A stretch of DNA of 64,000 nucleotides. Source: Pyropia haitanensis (lineage: Eukaryota; Rhodophyta; Bangiophyceae; Bangiales; Bangiaceae). A model generated the notes under the pieces. That model was not told the DNA's origin, ran no database searches, and was given only the letters and a program-made list of their open reading frames with translations. Shown here in pieces: positions 10,023-20,770 of the stretch. The first letter of the stretch is position 1. Every line of letters begins with the position of its first letter. The translations under genes and the position numbers were made by a program. The stretch covers positions 3,722,172 through 3,786,171 of the forward strand of contig SDUX01000004.1 in the NCBI GenBank assembly GCA_008729055.1, in the 5' to 3' direction.

Positions 10023-13000
10023 ATGGCCACCTCGTCAGACGACTCGGCGGAGGTGGTCCGCCGGCCGCGGCGGCGGCGGCGGTCCGCGCAGCGTCCCGCC
10101 GACGGCCTTCTGGCAGGGCAGTCGGCGGCCACCCCGCCAGCGGCGGCGACGGCGGCGGCACGAGCGGGACCTGCGGCGAGGGCGTCGGCGGCCGGTGGCC
10201 GTGGCGGCGGTGACGGCGGCGGCGGCGGCGGCGACGGCAGCGGCGGCGGCGGCGGTAGCGGCGGCGGCGGCGACAGCGGCGACGGTGCAGCCGCCGGCGG
10301 CGCGGGCGTCGTCGATTTGACAGTCGTTGACTCGGGCGAGGAGGCGCCGCCGAGGCCCCCGCCGTCGCCGCCTCGGCGCGCGGCGGGCGCTGCAGCAACG
10401 GGGGCGGCGGCGGCCGCGGCGGCGGCTCCCCCGCCGGTGGTGCTGCTCTCCTCTGACGACTCGGAGGTGGAGGTTGTCACGCCCGCCGTGGTGGTGCCCG
10501 GGAGTGGTGGTGGTGGAGGGAGGGGGGGGGGCTCGCAGCGGCCCCCACCGCCGCCGTCGGCGGTACCGCGGCCGTCGCAGCCATCGGCGGCACCGCCGTC
10601 GCCACCGTTGCCACCGCCGCCGGCACCGCCACTGCGACCGTGGTGGCGGTCTCCACAGCGTCCAGGCGTGGCAAGTACGGCGGCCGCTGCCCCCCCTGGG
10701 ACGACATCGCAGCCGTCGCCACCGCGGTCACGGCGGTGGTCCCCGTCGAGACCAGACTCTGCAACCGCCGCCACTGGGGCGGTCGCTTCCCCTGCTGTGA
10801 CGCCGACGGCTGCTTCTGCTCTCGCCATGCCTCCTGCCGCTGTCGCCTCGATGACGAACCGCGTGGGCACTCCTTCCGTGAGGACCCCCTTGGTGTCACC
10901 GCCGTCACCACCGCCGCCGTCAGTGCCGGCACCGCCGTCAACGCCATCTTCGTCAGTGCCGGCACCGCCGTCAACACCACCGCTGTCGACGCCACCGCCG
11001 GCGCCGGCACCATCGCCGGGGCCTTTACCACGGCGGCCGTCGCAGCCGTCGCCACCGCGGCCATGGTGGCGGTCCCCGTTGCGACTAGACGCGGCAACTG
11101 CCGCGGCTGGGGCGTCCGCTGGTCCTCATGTGACGTCGACGGCCGTTTCTGATCCCACAGTCCCTCCTGCCGCTCTCTCACCGAGGTCGACTCCCTTGGC
11201 GGCCCCCTCCGTAAGGACCCCCTTGACAGCTCCCCGTGAAGGGACCCCTCTGGGCGATTCCACAGCTCCAACCGCTGGCGGAGGCGCGGGCGGAGGGGGC
11301 GACAGCGGCCGCCCTGTACTGTCCACGACAAGAGGTGGTGGCCCGGGGGTAGCGGGGCGGCTCCTGTCGGCGCCTCCCCAGCCTGCTGGAGTCGCCCCAG
11401 CTGGCGAGCGCGCCGCGGCTGGCGGCCTTGGCGCCGCCCCACCTTTTCTAAGCCGTGGCAGCGCGCCTGCGGGGCCGGCCTTCCCTTCTTCCGCGGCCGG
11501 CCCAGCGGCGTTAGCGACGGCAGGGTTACCGCCGAGACGACAACCGGCATCCTTGTCTACTCTGCCGTCGCGGCGACCATGGCTACCACCCCCGCCGCCG
11601 TCAAGTCGAAGTGGCTCGCCTCTGGGCGCCTCGCTTCGGGGTGCCTCGCTGGCCAAGCACGGGGCGGCGAGTGTGGGAGGGCATGCCTCCCAGCCGACGC
11701 CAGACTCGCGGACTTCCACTGCCGCGGCTGTGGTGGTACCACGCGCCTTGCCTCTCAGGCGAGCGGCAGCGAGGGCGGTGGGACGTACGTCCCAACCAGC
11801 GGGAGACACGCGGAGTCGTGCTCCTGCGGCTGTGGTGGTACCACCCACTTCTCCGCCCCAGCGACGGACGGCGAGGGCAGGGGGGCGTACCTCCCAGCCA
11901 GGCCGAGTCGTGTGGGCACCCCCTCCTTGGGATGTGCCGGTACCACCAGCCTCACCGGCCAAGCAGGCGGCAGCAAGGGCCGGCGGCGGTGACCCCCAGC
12001 CAGGGCCAGGCGTGTTCGCACCCCCTCTCGAGGCCGTGGCGGTACCGCCCGCCTCGCAGGCCAAGCAAGCGGCGGCGACGGCGGGGGTGCGTGCCCCGCG
12101 GCCGGCCAAGCAAGGGGTGCACCGGCTCACCGAGAGGACTCGCCCAGACGATGCGCCGGTTCCGGATGCATCCCAGATCCCTGCTGCGCCTGCACGTGGC
12201 CGACCAAGCGCTGCCGGGGCGGATGCATCCGCTGTTGGCGCATCACGTGGCGACAGCCCACCTCGCCACGTGGCATCAGGCACGACCAATTCGGCCACGA
12301 CACTTGGAGTGTCTATTCTCGAGCAAGGGGCTGGGTCAGAAAGCGTTTCGCCCCACACGCGAGTGGCTGGCGCGCCGGGCAACGGCCCCGCCACGCTCAA
12401 GCCCTGCGTGGGATCCTTTCTCCCCCGCCGACCCCGGGCCCCGCTACCTTCCCCCCGACGCCCTGCCCCACCACCTTCGCCCCGACTGTCCTCTCCCTCC
12501 CCGCCACCGTCCTCCACCCCTAACCGCCCTCCGCCACTCTCCTCTCCCCTCCCCCCACCATCATCCCCCCCTCTACCCGCACCGCCATCCTCTCCCCCAT
12601 CCCCTCCATCTTCATCCGTCTCCGTCCCCCCGCCGTCACACCCCCTCCCGCTGGGTGCCCAGCCGGGCGCCCATACCACGCCCGCCGTGGCAGGCCCACC
12701 GCCGCCGCCGCGGGTGTGCCCCGCATTTGCACGCCATGAGCTGTGCGAGGACGAGGCGTGCCCGTACGAGCACGACGATGACGGCGCGACGGCGAGCTGG
12801 CTGACTCCCCCCGTCTGGGAAGGGGGTGCGCCACCAGAACCGCCGGTGGCCCTGCCGCCGGTAGCGCTGTCTGGACCTGCGGTGCTGCCGCCGCCGCCGC
12901 CGCCGCCGTCGACGCCACCGGCGCGCGCGGTGGTTGTGACGGCGACGCCGCCGCTGCCCCCTGTGGGGATTGCCGCGCGGGTGGCCCTGCCTGGTCCGCC

Positions 13001-16000
13001 TTTGTCCCCAGCTCGGAGCGGTGATTCCGCCGTTGCGGGTGCTGTGGGGCTCGCACGAACTCGGGTGGGCACGCCGCAGGGTCGGGATGGCCCGGCTGCG
13101 ACTGAAGCTATGGCAGCTGCTGCGCTGGCCCCTGCGACCAGTACGGTGGCGGCTATTCCCGTTCGTTCCGCCTCTGGCGATGGGAAGGACGGCAGCGGCG
13201 GTGACGGCGGCGGTGGAGATGATGGTTGCGTCGCGGGCGGGCTAGCCGCGGGTGAAGGGGTGGGCAGCACCGTCGACGGAGGGTGTCTGCCTGCAGGCGT
13301 CAGCGTGGAGCCATCGCACCCGCCCCAGACGCCTGCTCAGGCCGTGGTGGATCCAGAAAGAAATTCTGGCGACGGCAAGGCCCGCTCCGCTGCCGCTGTG
13401 CGTCCTGTGGGACCCCTTGTTGCGGACAGTGCAGAGCCGGTGCTGCCGTCCCCGACGCCCGCGGCTCCTGCGGTGGCCTCTGGAGTGGTAGAGGACGCTC
13501 CTGTGCCGGCGGTCCGTGCGCCTGCGGGTGATACGGCGCCTATCCCGGCAGCGGCATCCACCGCGGTGCTTGCTGCGACTCCGCCGGCCACCGTCGTGTC
13601 TGCCGCGGCTCCGCCGCCCGCCGCAGTGCTTTCCCCGACCCTGCTTCCTGCCGTGGTGCCTGTTGCGGCCCGGCCGCCGGCTGCGGTGCTTGCTGACGCG
13701 TCGCCGGCACGTGCCAACCCACTGCCAGCTAGCACATCCTCCTCGCCGGCTGGCCCCCTTCCACCCCCAGCCAGCACCTCCCCAAGGCCGACCAACAATC
13801 TGCCGTCGCCACGGGCTAGCACCCTGCGTCGACCGCGGGCCAAGGTACTCTCGGAAGCGGAGGTGACTACCTCTGCTGCGCCAGGCGCGGCCGTTACGGA
13901 GCCTGTGGACGTGTCGATGGCGGCTTCTCCGACAGTTGGTGTCGTGGGAGCCTGTGGTGACGGCGCTTCTTCCACGCCGTCCGTACCTCCCCAGCCATCG
14001 TCGCCGCCGCCTTCAACTCCGTTGCCGCCAGCGGCACCCAGCGCGTTAGCTGTGGAGCCGACGCGGTCCTTGCCCCTGCCGACCGCACTGCCCTCACCAC
14101 CTCCACCACCGTCACTCCCGTCATCATCTCGACCTCCTCCCCCACCTCCCCCCTCACCACCACCTTCACCACCACCACCACCGTCATTTTCACCGCCACC
14201 ACCCCCACCACCACCCCCACCACCAACGCCGCCCCCACCGCCCCCACCGCCCCCACCGCCGCCACTACCACCGGCAATGTCGTTGCCACCGCCACCGCCG
14301 CCACCTCCACCGCCTCCGGCATATACGCCACAGCTACCGCCACCACCACTCGAAGCGGATAGTGGGATGGCGGCTCTGCCGGCGACGGTTGGGGTCCGAC
14401 CGCATGGGTCTGGTGTGCCGTCTTCTCCGCCTGGGCCAGCAGCTGGTCGGACCAGTGGCAGCTGCGGCAGCAGCTGTGGCGGTGACGGCGGCGACGGCAC
14501 GCGCGGCGCTTCCCCCCACCCAGCGCCATCGGAGCTTGAGAACGTTGGGGAGCCTGCGCACCTACCCCAGTCGCCCGTTCGCTCCGCCCGGAGGCGGGTG
14601 GGCTTTCCGCTCGCCCGCCCGCCCATTGCCGACACGGCCGACCGGCCGCCCGCCAACCGTCGAGGGACTGGTGGTAGTGCTGCCACCGTTGCTGTGAGGC
14701 ACCGCGGCCAGGGGGGGCGAGCTGGGCAGGCCGCCGCCGCCGCAGTGGCCCGTGATTGTGACCGGGCAGCCAGCGGGTGGCCGTCTCCCGGCTCATCGGT
14801 CAACGGCACGCCCCCTCGCCCACGGCTGTCGTCAAGCTCCTCCGACGAGGGGGACCTCCCGGATGTACCGCGCCTGGGGGGTGGCGGTACAGGCGGCGCC
14901 GATCCGCCGGTGGCTGATATCCCGGCGGGTGGAAGGCCTGAGGAGGAGAGGCTGCTGTCTCCGCCGCTCGTACGACTGGCGCCGACTATCGCGGCCGTGG
15001 GTGCCGCAGCGGTTCAGCCCGTGGAGTCATTGTCGGGGGTCGCCGGCTCGCCGGCAGAGCAAGTGTCGACGCCACGGAGCGGACAGCTGTTGCTGGCCAG
15101 CACCCCTGCGACCGATGACGCGAGGGAGGCCGAGGTTGTGAGTGCAAGGGGCGATGAGGCGGCGCGGCCGCCGTCAATGCCGTCCCGCACGCTGCTGCTG
15201 CCGCCTGCCGGTGGCGCGGCCGGGGCGGCAGCTGCGATTCCGTCGCGGAGGTCCGCTTTGTCGCGCCCCCCGCAGCCGCGGTCTCTTCCCTCCCCCCCGC
15301 CCAATACTGGCAAGGCCATCTGCAACGTTCTCCGCCAGGTCGGCCACGTCTACGCCCCCTTCACACTGCCCGGGGACTCTCACCGCTGTGAGCTGTGTCA
15401 AACCAAGGACCTCCGCGGTTCGGTGCTGTACCACCACTTTGCCGGGAAGAGGCATCAGACGACGGCTCAGATTGATTCGCGGGAGAAGCGGCGGCTGTAC
15501 TGGGACGTTCCCGACGCGGACGGGGAGGACCTCTGGTCACCCGACCGTGAACACTGGCGCCGCTTCCTCCGTTACCGTGATGGTGACCCGTCGGTGACGG
15601 GAGGCCCGTGGGACAACCCTGCAGAACGGCAGATGCACCGGCGTGACCTCGAGGTCGCCACCTCTCGCTTTCGTTGGGACGCTGGCACCAAGTCCTTTTA
15701 TTTCTTACCGACAAGTGCCAGCCGGTGGCGGTGGATCCCGCCGCCGAGCGAGCGGGAGGCGCTTCTTGCTGCTGCCCACGGCACCTTTCACGCGAACCCC
15801 GCCGACATGCGCGCAGCCCTCACTGCCCACCATGCGTGGTTTTCTCTCTATGCTGACGTCGCGTCCCACGTGCACGCGTGCGTCGCGTGTAACGCCGACC
15901 CCCACTGGGAGCCGACCGGCCCGCAGTGGATGGCTGCCGCCTCCGCGGCGGGGGCGGTGGTGGACCTCCTTTCCCCTGCGTGGGCGGGCGTCGCCGCCTG

Positions 16001-18627
16001 GGTCCGCGCCCGCGACCGCAACGGCCCAGGCGGGGACGCGGTGGTTCCCGACGGCGCCGCGCTGGGCCTTTCCCCCGGCGAGGTCACCCGCGCGCGGCTG
16101 GTGGGCGCCCGCTACCGCTGGAACCCGTCGAAGGGCGTCTACACGTTTTCCTCGTTGCAGAGCGGGGCGTCGCGAGAGCTGGTGCCCCCTGCGGACCGGG
16201 CGGCCCTGATGGCGTCGACACACGAGTCGGGCCTCCGCCAGCCTCACGCGCCAGCCGGACAAGTGGCTCAACACCTCCGCTTACGCTATGACTGGCCATC
16301 CCTCGAACGGGATGTGAGCGCAACGGTAGCCGCTTGTCGCGGGTGTCCCGTCTGTCTCTCACCGTCGTCTGCAACATCTGTGCGGTTGGGGTATGGGGAG
16401 GGGGAGCGGCAGGCGCCCGCGGACCCGCTGCCATCAAAGGAATTGACGGCGGTCAAGTTGGGCACTTCGACCGCGGCCGCGGCAGCCGTGGCTGCAGCCG
16501 CGGCCGTGTCGGCAGACCGCGCGGCGAGCGCGACAGAACCTGGCGCAGCAGCGGCGCTGGCAGCGATGGTCGCGGCACGGGAGGCGGCGGCAGAGCGAGT
16601 GACAGCGGCGAAGCAGGCTAAGGTTACGGCAACAGCAGCAGCAACAGAGGCAGCATCGGCGACGCCGGCGGCGACGCCGGGGGTGGCAGCGCCACCCTCC
16701 TCTTCCCCCCTGCCGGACGGCGGCGATCAACCGCGGTTGCGCGTTCGCAGCGCCTCGTTCCGCAGCCGCTTCCACGACGACGACCGCCAGGCCGACGGCG
16801 ACAGCGGCAGTGCCGAGCAGCTCATAGTGCCCAGTGGTGGCAACCGCCACGATGGCAAGGACAACGTGGCCGGCCGTGACGAGAAGGGGGGGGGTGACCC
16901 GTGTGCGTCGCGGGATCGCCCGGGGAGCGGTGGTGCGGTGCGCGAGAATCGAGATCGCGACGCCTCTGATGATCAGGCTGGGGTGGTGGATGCGGCGGAG
17001 ACACGGACCGAGTCACCGCGCAATTCGTCTGCTGACCGCGGCAAGGCGGCGGTCGTTAGCCTGGACAAGTCAAGACGGGATGCCCGCGCCAGAGCTGAGT
17101 CTGTCGTCGGTACCAAAGCGGCGACGACAGACGGTGACAAGGGAGCGTCGGCCGAACGGGGCAAGGCGGCGTCGGCCGACCGAGACAAGCCGCCGCTGGA
17201 CAAGCGCCATAAGCCAGTGTCGGCGGACGGTGTCAAGTCAGGGTCAGCCGAGCGGGGCACGCGGGATGGTGGCCGTCGTGAGGAACAGGACCGTTCTGCC
17301 AGTGGGAGCGCTGAACGGGATCGAGAGCGGGAGCGGGTCAGAGACCGGCGTGGGGAGTCTGATCGGGAGCGAGAGCGGGAGCGCGTCCGCCGTGAGCGGG
17401 ACCTGGCACGTGAACGCGAGCGGGACCGCGTCGAGTCCCGCTTCCGGGACCGAGACCGCGACCGCGACCGCGACCGCGACCGCGACCGCGACCGCGACTC
17501 CGTCCGCGACCGCGACTCCGTCCGCGACCGCGACTCCGTCCGCGACCGCGACTCCGTCCGCGACCGCGACCGCGACCGCGACCGCGACCGCGACCGCGAC
17601 CGCGACCGCGACCGCGACGGTGACCTCGACCGTCGCCGGGATCCGGGCCGGGAGCCACCGTCGTCGCGCCCCGGGAGTGCCCGAGAGCCGGTCAAGGGAG
17701 GGGAGCGGCCTGTATCGCGGGAGCGGAGCATCACGCCGGGAGCGCGGGCGACAGACTTCAGTCGCGACCGGGAGCGAGAGTGGGAGAGGCGGACGCCGCC
17801 ACCTCGCCCGCAGGACGCCCGGGACACGCCCGCGGAGGCGGACCGGCCTCGCAGCCGGCGCGGGGCAGCTGCCGGCGTTGCCGACGGGCGCGCATCGCGG
17901 GGGGAGCGCGACGTAGATGCGCGCGCCGCGCCGGGACAGGCCGCCGTGCGGGACGGCCGCGACCGTGGGGGGGAATTCCATGGCCGGCCGGCTGACTGGG
18001 AGCGGGCGCGCGAGCGGGACCGCGACAGCGAGCGGGACCACGACCGCGACCGTGAGCGCGACCGGAAGCGCAACCGAGACGAGTGGGAGCGGGAGCGGCA
18101 GCGGCAGCGGGAGCGGGGCGACCGGGAGCGGGAGCGGGTGCGTGACCAGCAGCGGGAGGCTGACCGAGAGGGCGGGCGATCACGTGGCGGCGGCGGGCTT
18201 GGCCGAAATGCGGGCGGCAGCAGCGGCCGCGGCGACCGCGAGGTGCCGCCGGCCAGGGCGGGGGAGCCCAAAGGAAAGCGCCCCCGTTGGACCAACGTGG
18301 GGGGCAGCGACGGCGGTGGCGGCGGCGGTGGCGGTGGTAGTGGCAACGGCGATGACGGCAGTGGCGGTGGCGGTGGCGGTGGCGGTGGCAGTGGCAGAGG
18401 GGAGGGTGGTGGCGGCGGCGGCCGCCCGGCGCACTCCCCCATCCACCCCACGTTGCAACGGCCGCCGCCGCCGCTCACGCCGCCGCCGCCGCCGCCACAA
18501 CCACCACTGCCGCCGCCGCCTTATTCGTCTGTGCGCCACGGCGGACCGGGTCTCATCCACCCGCCGCGGCCCGTCGCGCCGCCGCCTGTCGGGCGGCCGC
18601 CGTACCCGCCGGACAATGATGGCTTCA

Positions 18628-18701
<74 letters not shown>

Positions 18702-19448
18702 CGCGGTGGCCGCCTGATACCCCCGCCGCGCCCCGTCGCCCCGCCGCTCGGCGGGTGGCCGCTCTACCCTCCCGGCGGCGGCGGCGACGCGGCTGCCAAG
18801 TCCCCCACCTGGAACGTGGACGTCGGGGCGCTGGTAGCCAACGTGCCCGTCCCCGTGCGCGACGCGGCGAGCGTCATTATCGCGCACCTGCGCGGCCGCG
18901 GTGACGGCTCGGGCACGGCGCTCGGGCGAGACGGGGTGGCGCGCGCGCTCGGCGAGCACGCGGGCCTCGTCGCGCTGGGGGTGTACGCCCACCGCGCGTG
19001 GCAGGCGGCGCAGGGGGGTGGGGGGGGGGGGGCGGGGGGGTCGTCGATAGGCGAGGGGGGGGGGGCGCTTCTGTGTTTGTTTCTTCTCGCGGGTGGGGGG
19101 CGAGGGCCGGTGAGGGGTGCAGGGGAGAAGTCGTCTGGAAATGGCGGGGAGCCGGTTTTGGGGGTGGGGGGGGAGGAACGAGGGGATGTTAGGAACAGCA
19201 AGCGCAAGGAGGGGGTGGGGGGCACGAAGTACGGCGTTCTCCCCCACTGTGGGGCTCCTGTCGATAGCGGGGCACGGCTCGGCGCGGTCGGCGGCCGCCA
19301 TCCCCCCGCACCCCCCCCCCTCCCCCCCCCCCCTGGCGATCACCGACAGGCCCGTCGATGGCCTGGCGCCCGCTGTTGGCGCCGTGCCGCGCGGCCGCAC
19401 CGCTGGCGGGCTCCGCCGCTGACCGCGAAAGCACAGCATGGCTGTTAA
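10023..19448 (+). CDS. Giant chimeric zinc-finger protein with tandem integrase-type HHCC modules
   Basis: An uninterrupted 3,141-codon frame from ATG 10023. Two SUMO-interaction-like motifs flanked by acidic residues (VVDLTVVDSGEE near 96, VVLLSSDDSEVEVV near 139) are followed by long Pro/Ser/Ala-rich disorder with internal repeats. Next are a CCCH finger (C899, C908, C913, H917), an FH1-like polyproline segment (about 1353-1442) and a U1-like C2H2 finger (C1789, C1792, H1805, H1811). Two tandem HHCC modules resemble the retroviral/Ty3 integrase N-terminal zinc domain: H1919-H1923-C1953-C1956 and H2067-H2075-C2105-C2108, the second with the YDWPSLERDV core. A charged region with Arg-Asp and Arg-Glu repeats (about 2420-2720), poly-Gly and a short conserved-looking segment (18798-19016) follow. 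No RNase-H integrase core, reverse transcriptase or LTR is seen, so domestication is inferred. The tail after about 19016 looks non-coding and may contain an intron or frame error. A nuclear RNA- or chromatin-related role is a guess. Confidence 0.8.
11636..12110 (+). repeat. Degenerate about 100-base tandem repeat in the giant gene
   Basis: Four full units and a partial fifth, each about 33-35 codons. Each unit carries an AARAGGRTSQP-like opening, a variable middle, and a close resembling VVVPPxSPxxR/K. The units are diverged, so this is an old duplication. It lies in the disordered N-terminal third. Confidence 0.7.
15663..15899 (+). other. First integrase-type HHCC zinc module (within the giant gene)
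   Basis: An RFRWDAGTKSFYF strand pair and a Pro-Pro turn lead into H-x3-H, then 29 residues, then C-x2-C (H1919, H1923, C1953, C1956). This spacing matches the HHCC domain that precedes retroviral-type integrase cores. All four ligands are intact. Confidence 0.75.
16105..16365 (+). other. Second integrase-type HHCC zinc module (within the giant gene)
   Basis: The YRWNPSKGVYTF strand pair is followed by RELVPPADRAALM, H-x7-H, 29 residues and C-x2-C (H2067, H2075, C2105, C2108). The YDWPSLERDV segment is the most typical element of the family. It shares order and spacing with the first module, so the two probably arose by duplication. Confidence 0.8.
17451..17622 (+). repeat. Hexanucleotide repeat coding for Arg-Asp dipeptides
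   Basis: Near-perfect GACCGC/CGCGAC units read as alternating Arg and Asp. A higher-order 18-base unit (GACCGCGACTCCGTCCGC) repeats several times at about 17485-17570. It forms the core of the charged region of the giant protein. Confidence 0.9.
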
Positions 19449-19565
19449 GAAAGCAGTCGCATAAATACCCCGCCCCCCCCCCCCCCCCTCCCTGCACCCC
19501 CACTCTCCACCGGTGGCGCCCCTCCGTTCCTACCCGTAGCGCTCCGTCCCCCTCAAGCACCAAGA
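19449..19565 (+). promoter_or_regulatory. Short intergenic spacer with a CATAAATA element
   Basis: Between the giant gene stop and the convergent protease stop. CATAAATA at 19460-19467 is followed by a C18-type run and a C/T-rich tract. It could be a poly(A) signal for the giant gene or a TATA-like element for an antisense transcript; the sequence does not decide. Confidence 0.35.
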
Positions 19566-20706
19566 CTACAGCCCCGTCCGACTACCCTCAATGGTCAGCC
19601 GCGAGGCGCCCACCGCCCCCTGCATCCACCACTTGTACGGCCCAATGCGCGTCAGCACTGTCGGCGCGAGTGCCGTGCACGGCTTGTTAAACAGCTCGAC
19701 CCCCCCCTCCACCAACCCCACCACCAGCAGCGGCGCGGGCGCGGGGCGAAGCACGACCAGCGGGCTGCCGCTGTCGCCCTGGCAGCTGCGCTTCCCCCCG
19801 CCGCCCGCGCAAAACTGGTCGGCGGGGACGTCCTTGAGGATCTGGTCGTGGAACGTGACGCACGCGGCGCGGTCCCAGGTGGTCATTGTCACCGCGGTCA
19901 GCGGCTGCGCGCGCACCGCGGCGGCCTTGCCGGCCTCGGTGGTCGGGCCCCAGCCGGCGAGCGTGACGCTCAGGTTGACGCCCGGCATCTCGGGGTCGAG
20001 GCTCAGCGCGGCGGGGCCGACGCCCGCGGCGGCGAGGTCCGCCGCGGCGGCCGTCGCGCTCGCCGGCGCCGCAAACTCCACCACCGCGATGTCCGCCATG
20101 GCGTACGCGGGCGCCGCGGCGGTCGGGTGGCCCGTCACGCCCACCACCGTCCGGTTGATGCCGCCGTACATGGCCGCCGAGCCGAGCGCAACGATATCCC
20201 CCGGCACGACCGCACAGTGGGCTGCGGTGAGGATGTGGCGCTCAGTGATGACGACGCCGCCACAAAAGTAGGACGGGGGCCCGGGGGGGTCCACGTGGAA
20301 CAGCCGCACCAGCGACCGCACCAGCCGCGGGTCGGTCGTCGGCTTGCCGCCGACCACCTGCGGCCGCCGACGCAGCGCCAACGCATCGTCAGCGGCGGCG
20401 GCCTGCCGGGCGGTCGGGGGGGGTGGGGAACGGACGCGGGTGACGGCAGCGGCGGGGGGGGAAGGAGCGCACCACGCCCGCCAATACCGACTGGCGCAGC
20501 CGGGTCGTCCGCGAGCGCCTGGCGAACCCCGGCCGGCGGCCGCCGCCAGTCCCCCGCCACCATTGACGCTGCCGCTGCTGCCGCCGGCGCCTCCCCCCAC
20601 AGGCGAGGCCACTCCCTCCAACGGCCGGCCAGCGCGGGCGCGCCAGGCGTCACCCGTCGGGCCGCGGCGCCCCGCGGCGACGCGGCGGCGGCGGCGGCGG
20701 TGGCAG

Positions 20707-20737
<31 letters not shown>

Positions 20738-20770
20738 CGCGGCGACCGCCGTGGCACGGCGGATCCGCAT
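19566..20770 (-). CDS. Secreted S1-family (chymotrypsin-like) serine protease
   Basis: Endopeptidase of the chymotrypsin fold, probably secreted. Start ATG 20770-20768 (MRIRRATAV) gives a basic n-region and an Ala-rich hydrophobic signal sequence. The activation-site-like QVVGG lies upstream of the triad: His in TAAHC, Asp in MADIAVVEF, Ser in CQGDSGSPL. Several cysteines fit family disulphides (CGGVV, AAHC, AACV, KPC). The signal peptide and catalytic domain are in different frames; the change is best placed at the G8 run 20454-20461, giving about 400 residues in total. The residue matching trypsin 189 is Arg (KRSCQGDS), not the Asp of trypsins, so Lys/Arg preference is not expected. Its stop codon lies 117 bases from that of the convergent giant gene. 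Confidence 0.88.

Noticed and set aside
15640..16365. A complete Ty3/gypsy retrotransposon
   Set aside because: Only the HHCC module is present; no protease, RT, RNase H, integrase core, primer site or LTR is visible in the flanking sequence.
16973..18478. Minus-strand frame with an SR-repeat-like protein
   Set aside because: It is the exact antisense of the Arg-Asp repeat of the giant gene; complementary hexamers read as Arg-Ser. The plus-strand frame carries the zinc modules and is the real gene.
19591..20271. Plus-strand frame after a CATAAATA element and C/T-rich tract
   Set aside because: Antisense to the S1 protease; the TATA-like element and leader are suggestive of an antisense transcript at most, not a protein gene.
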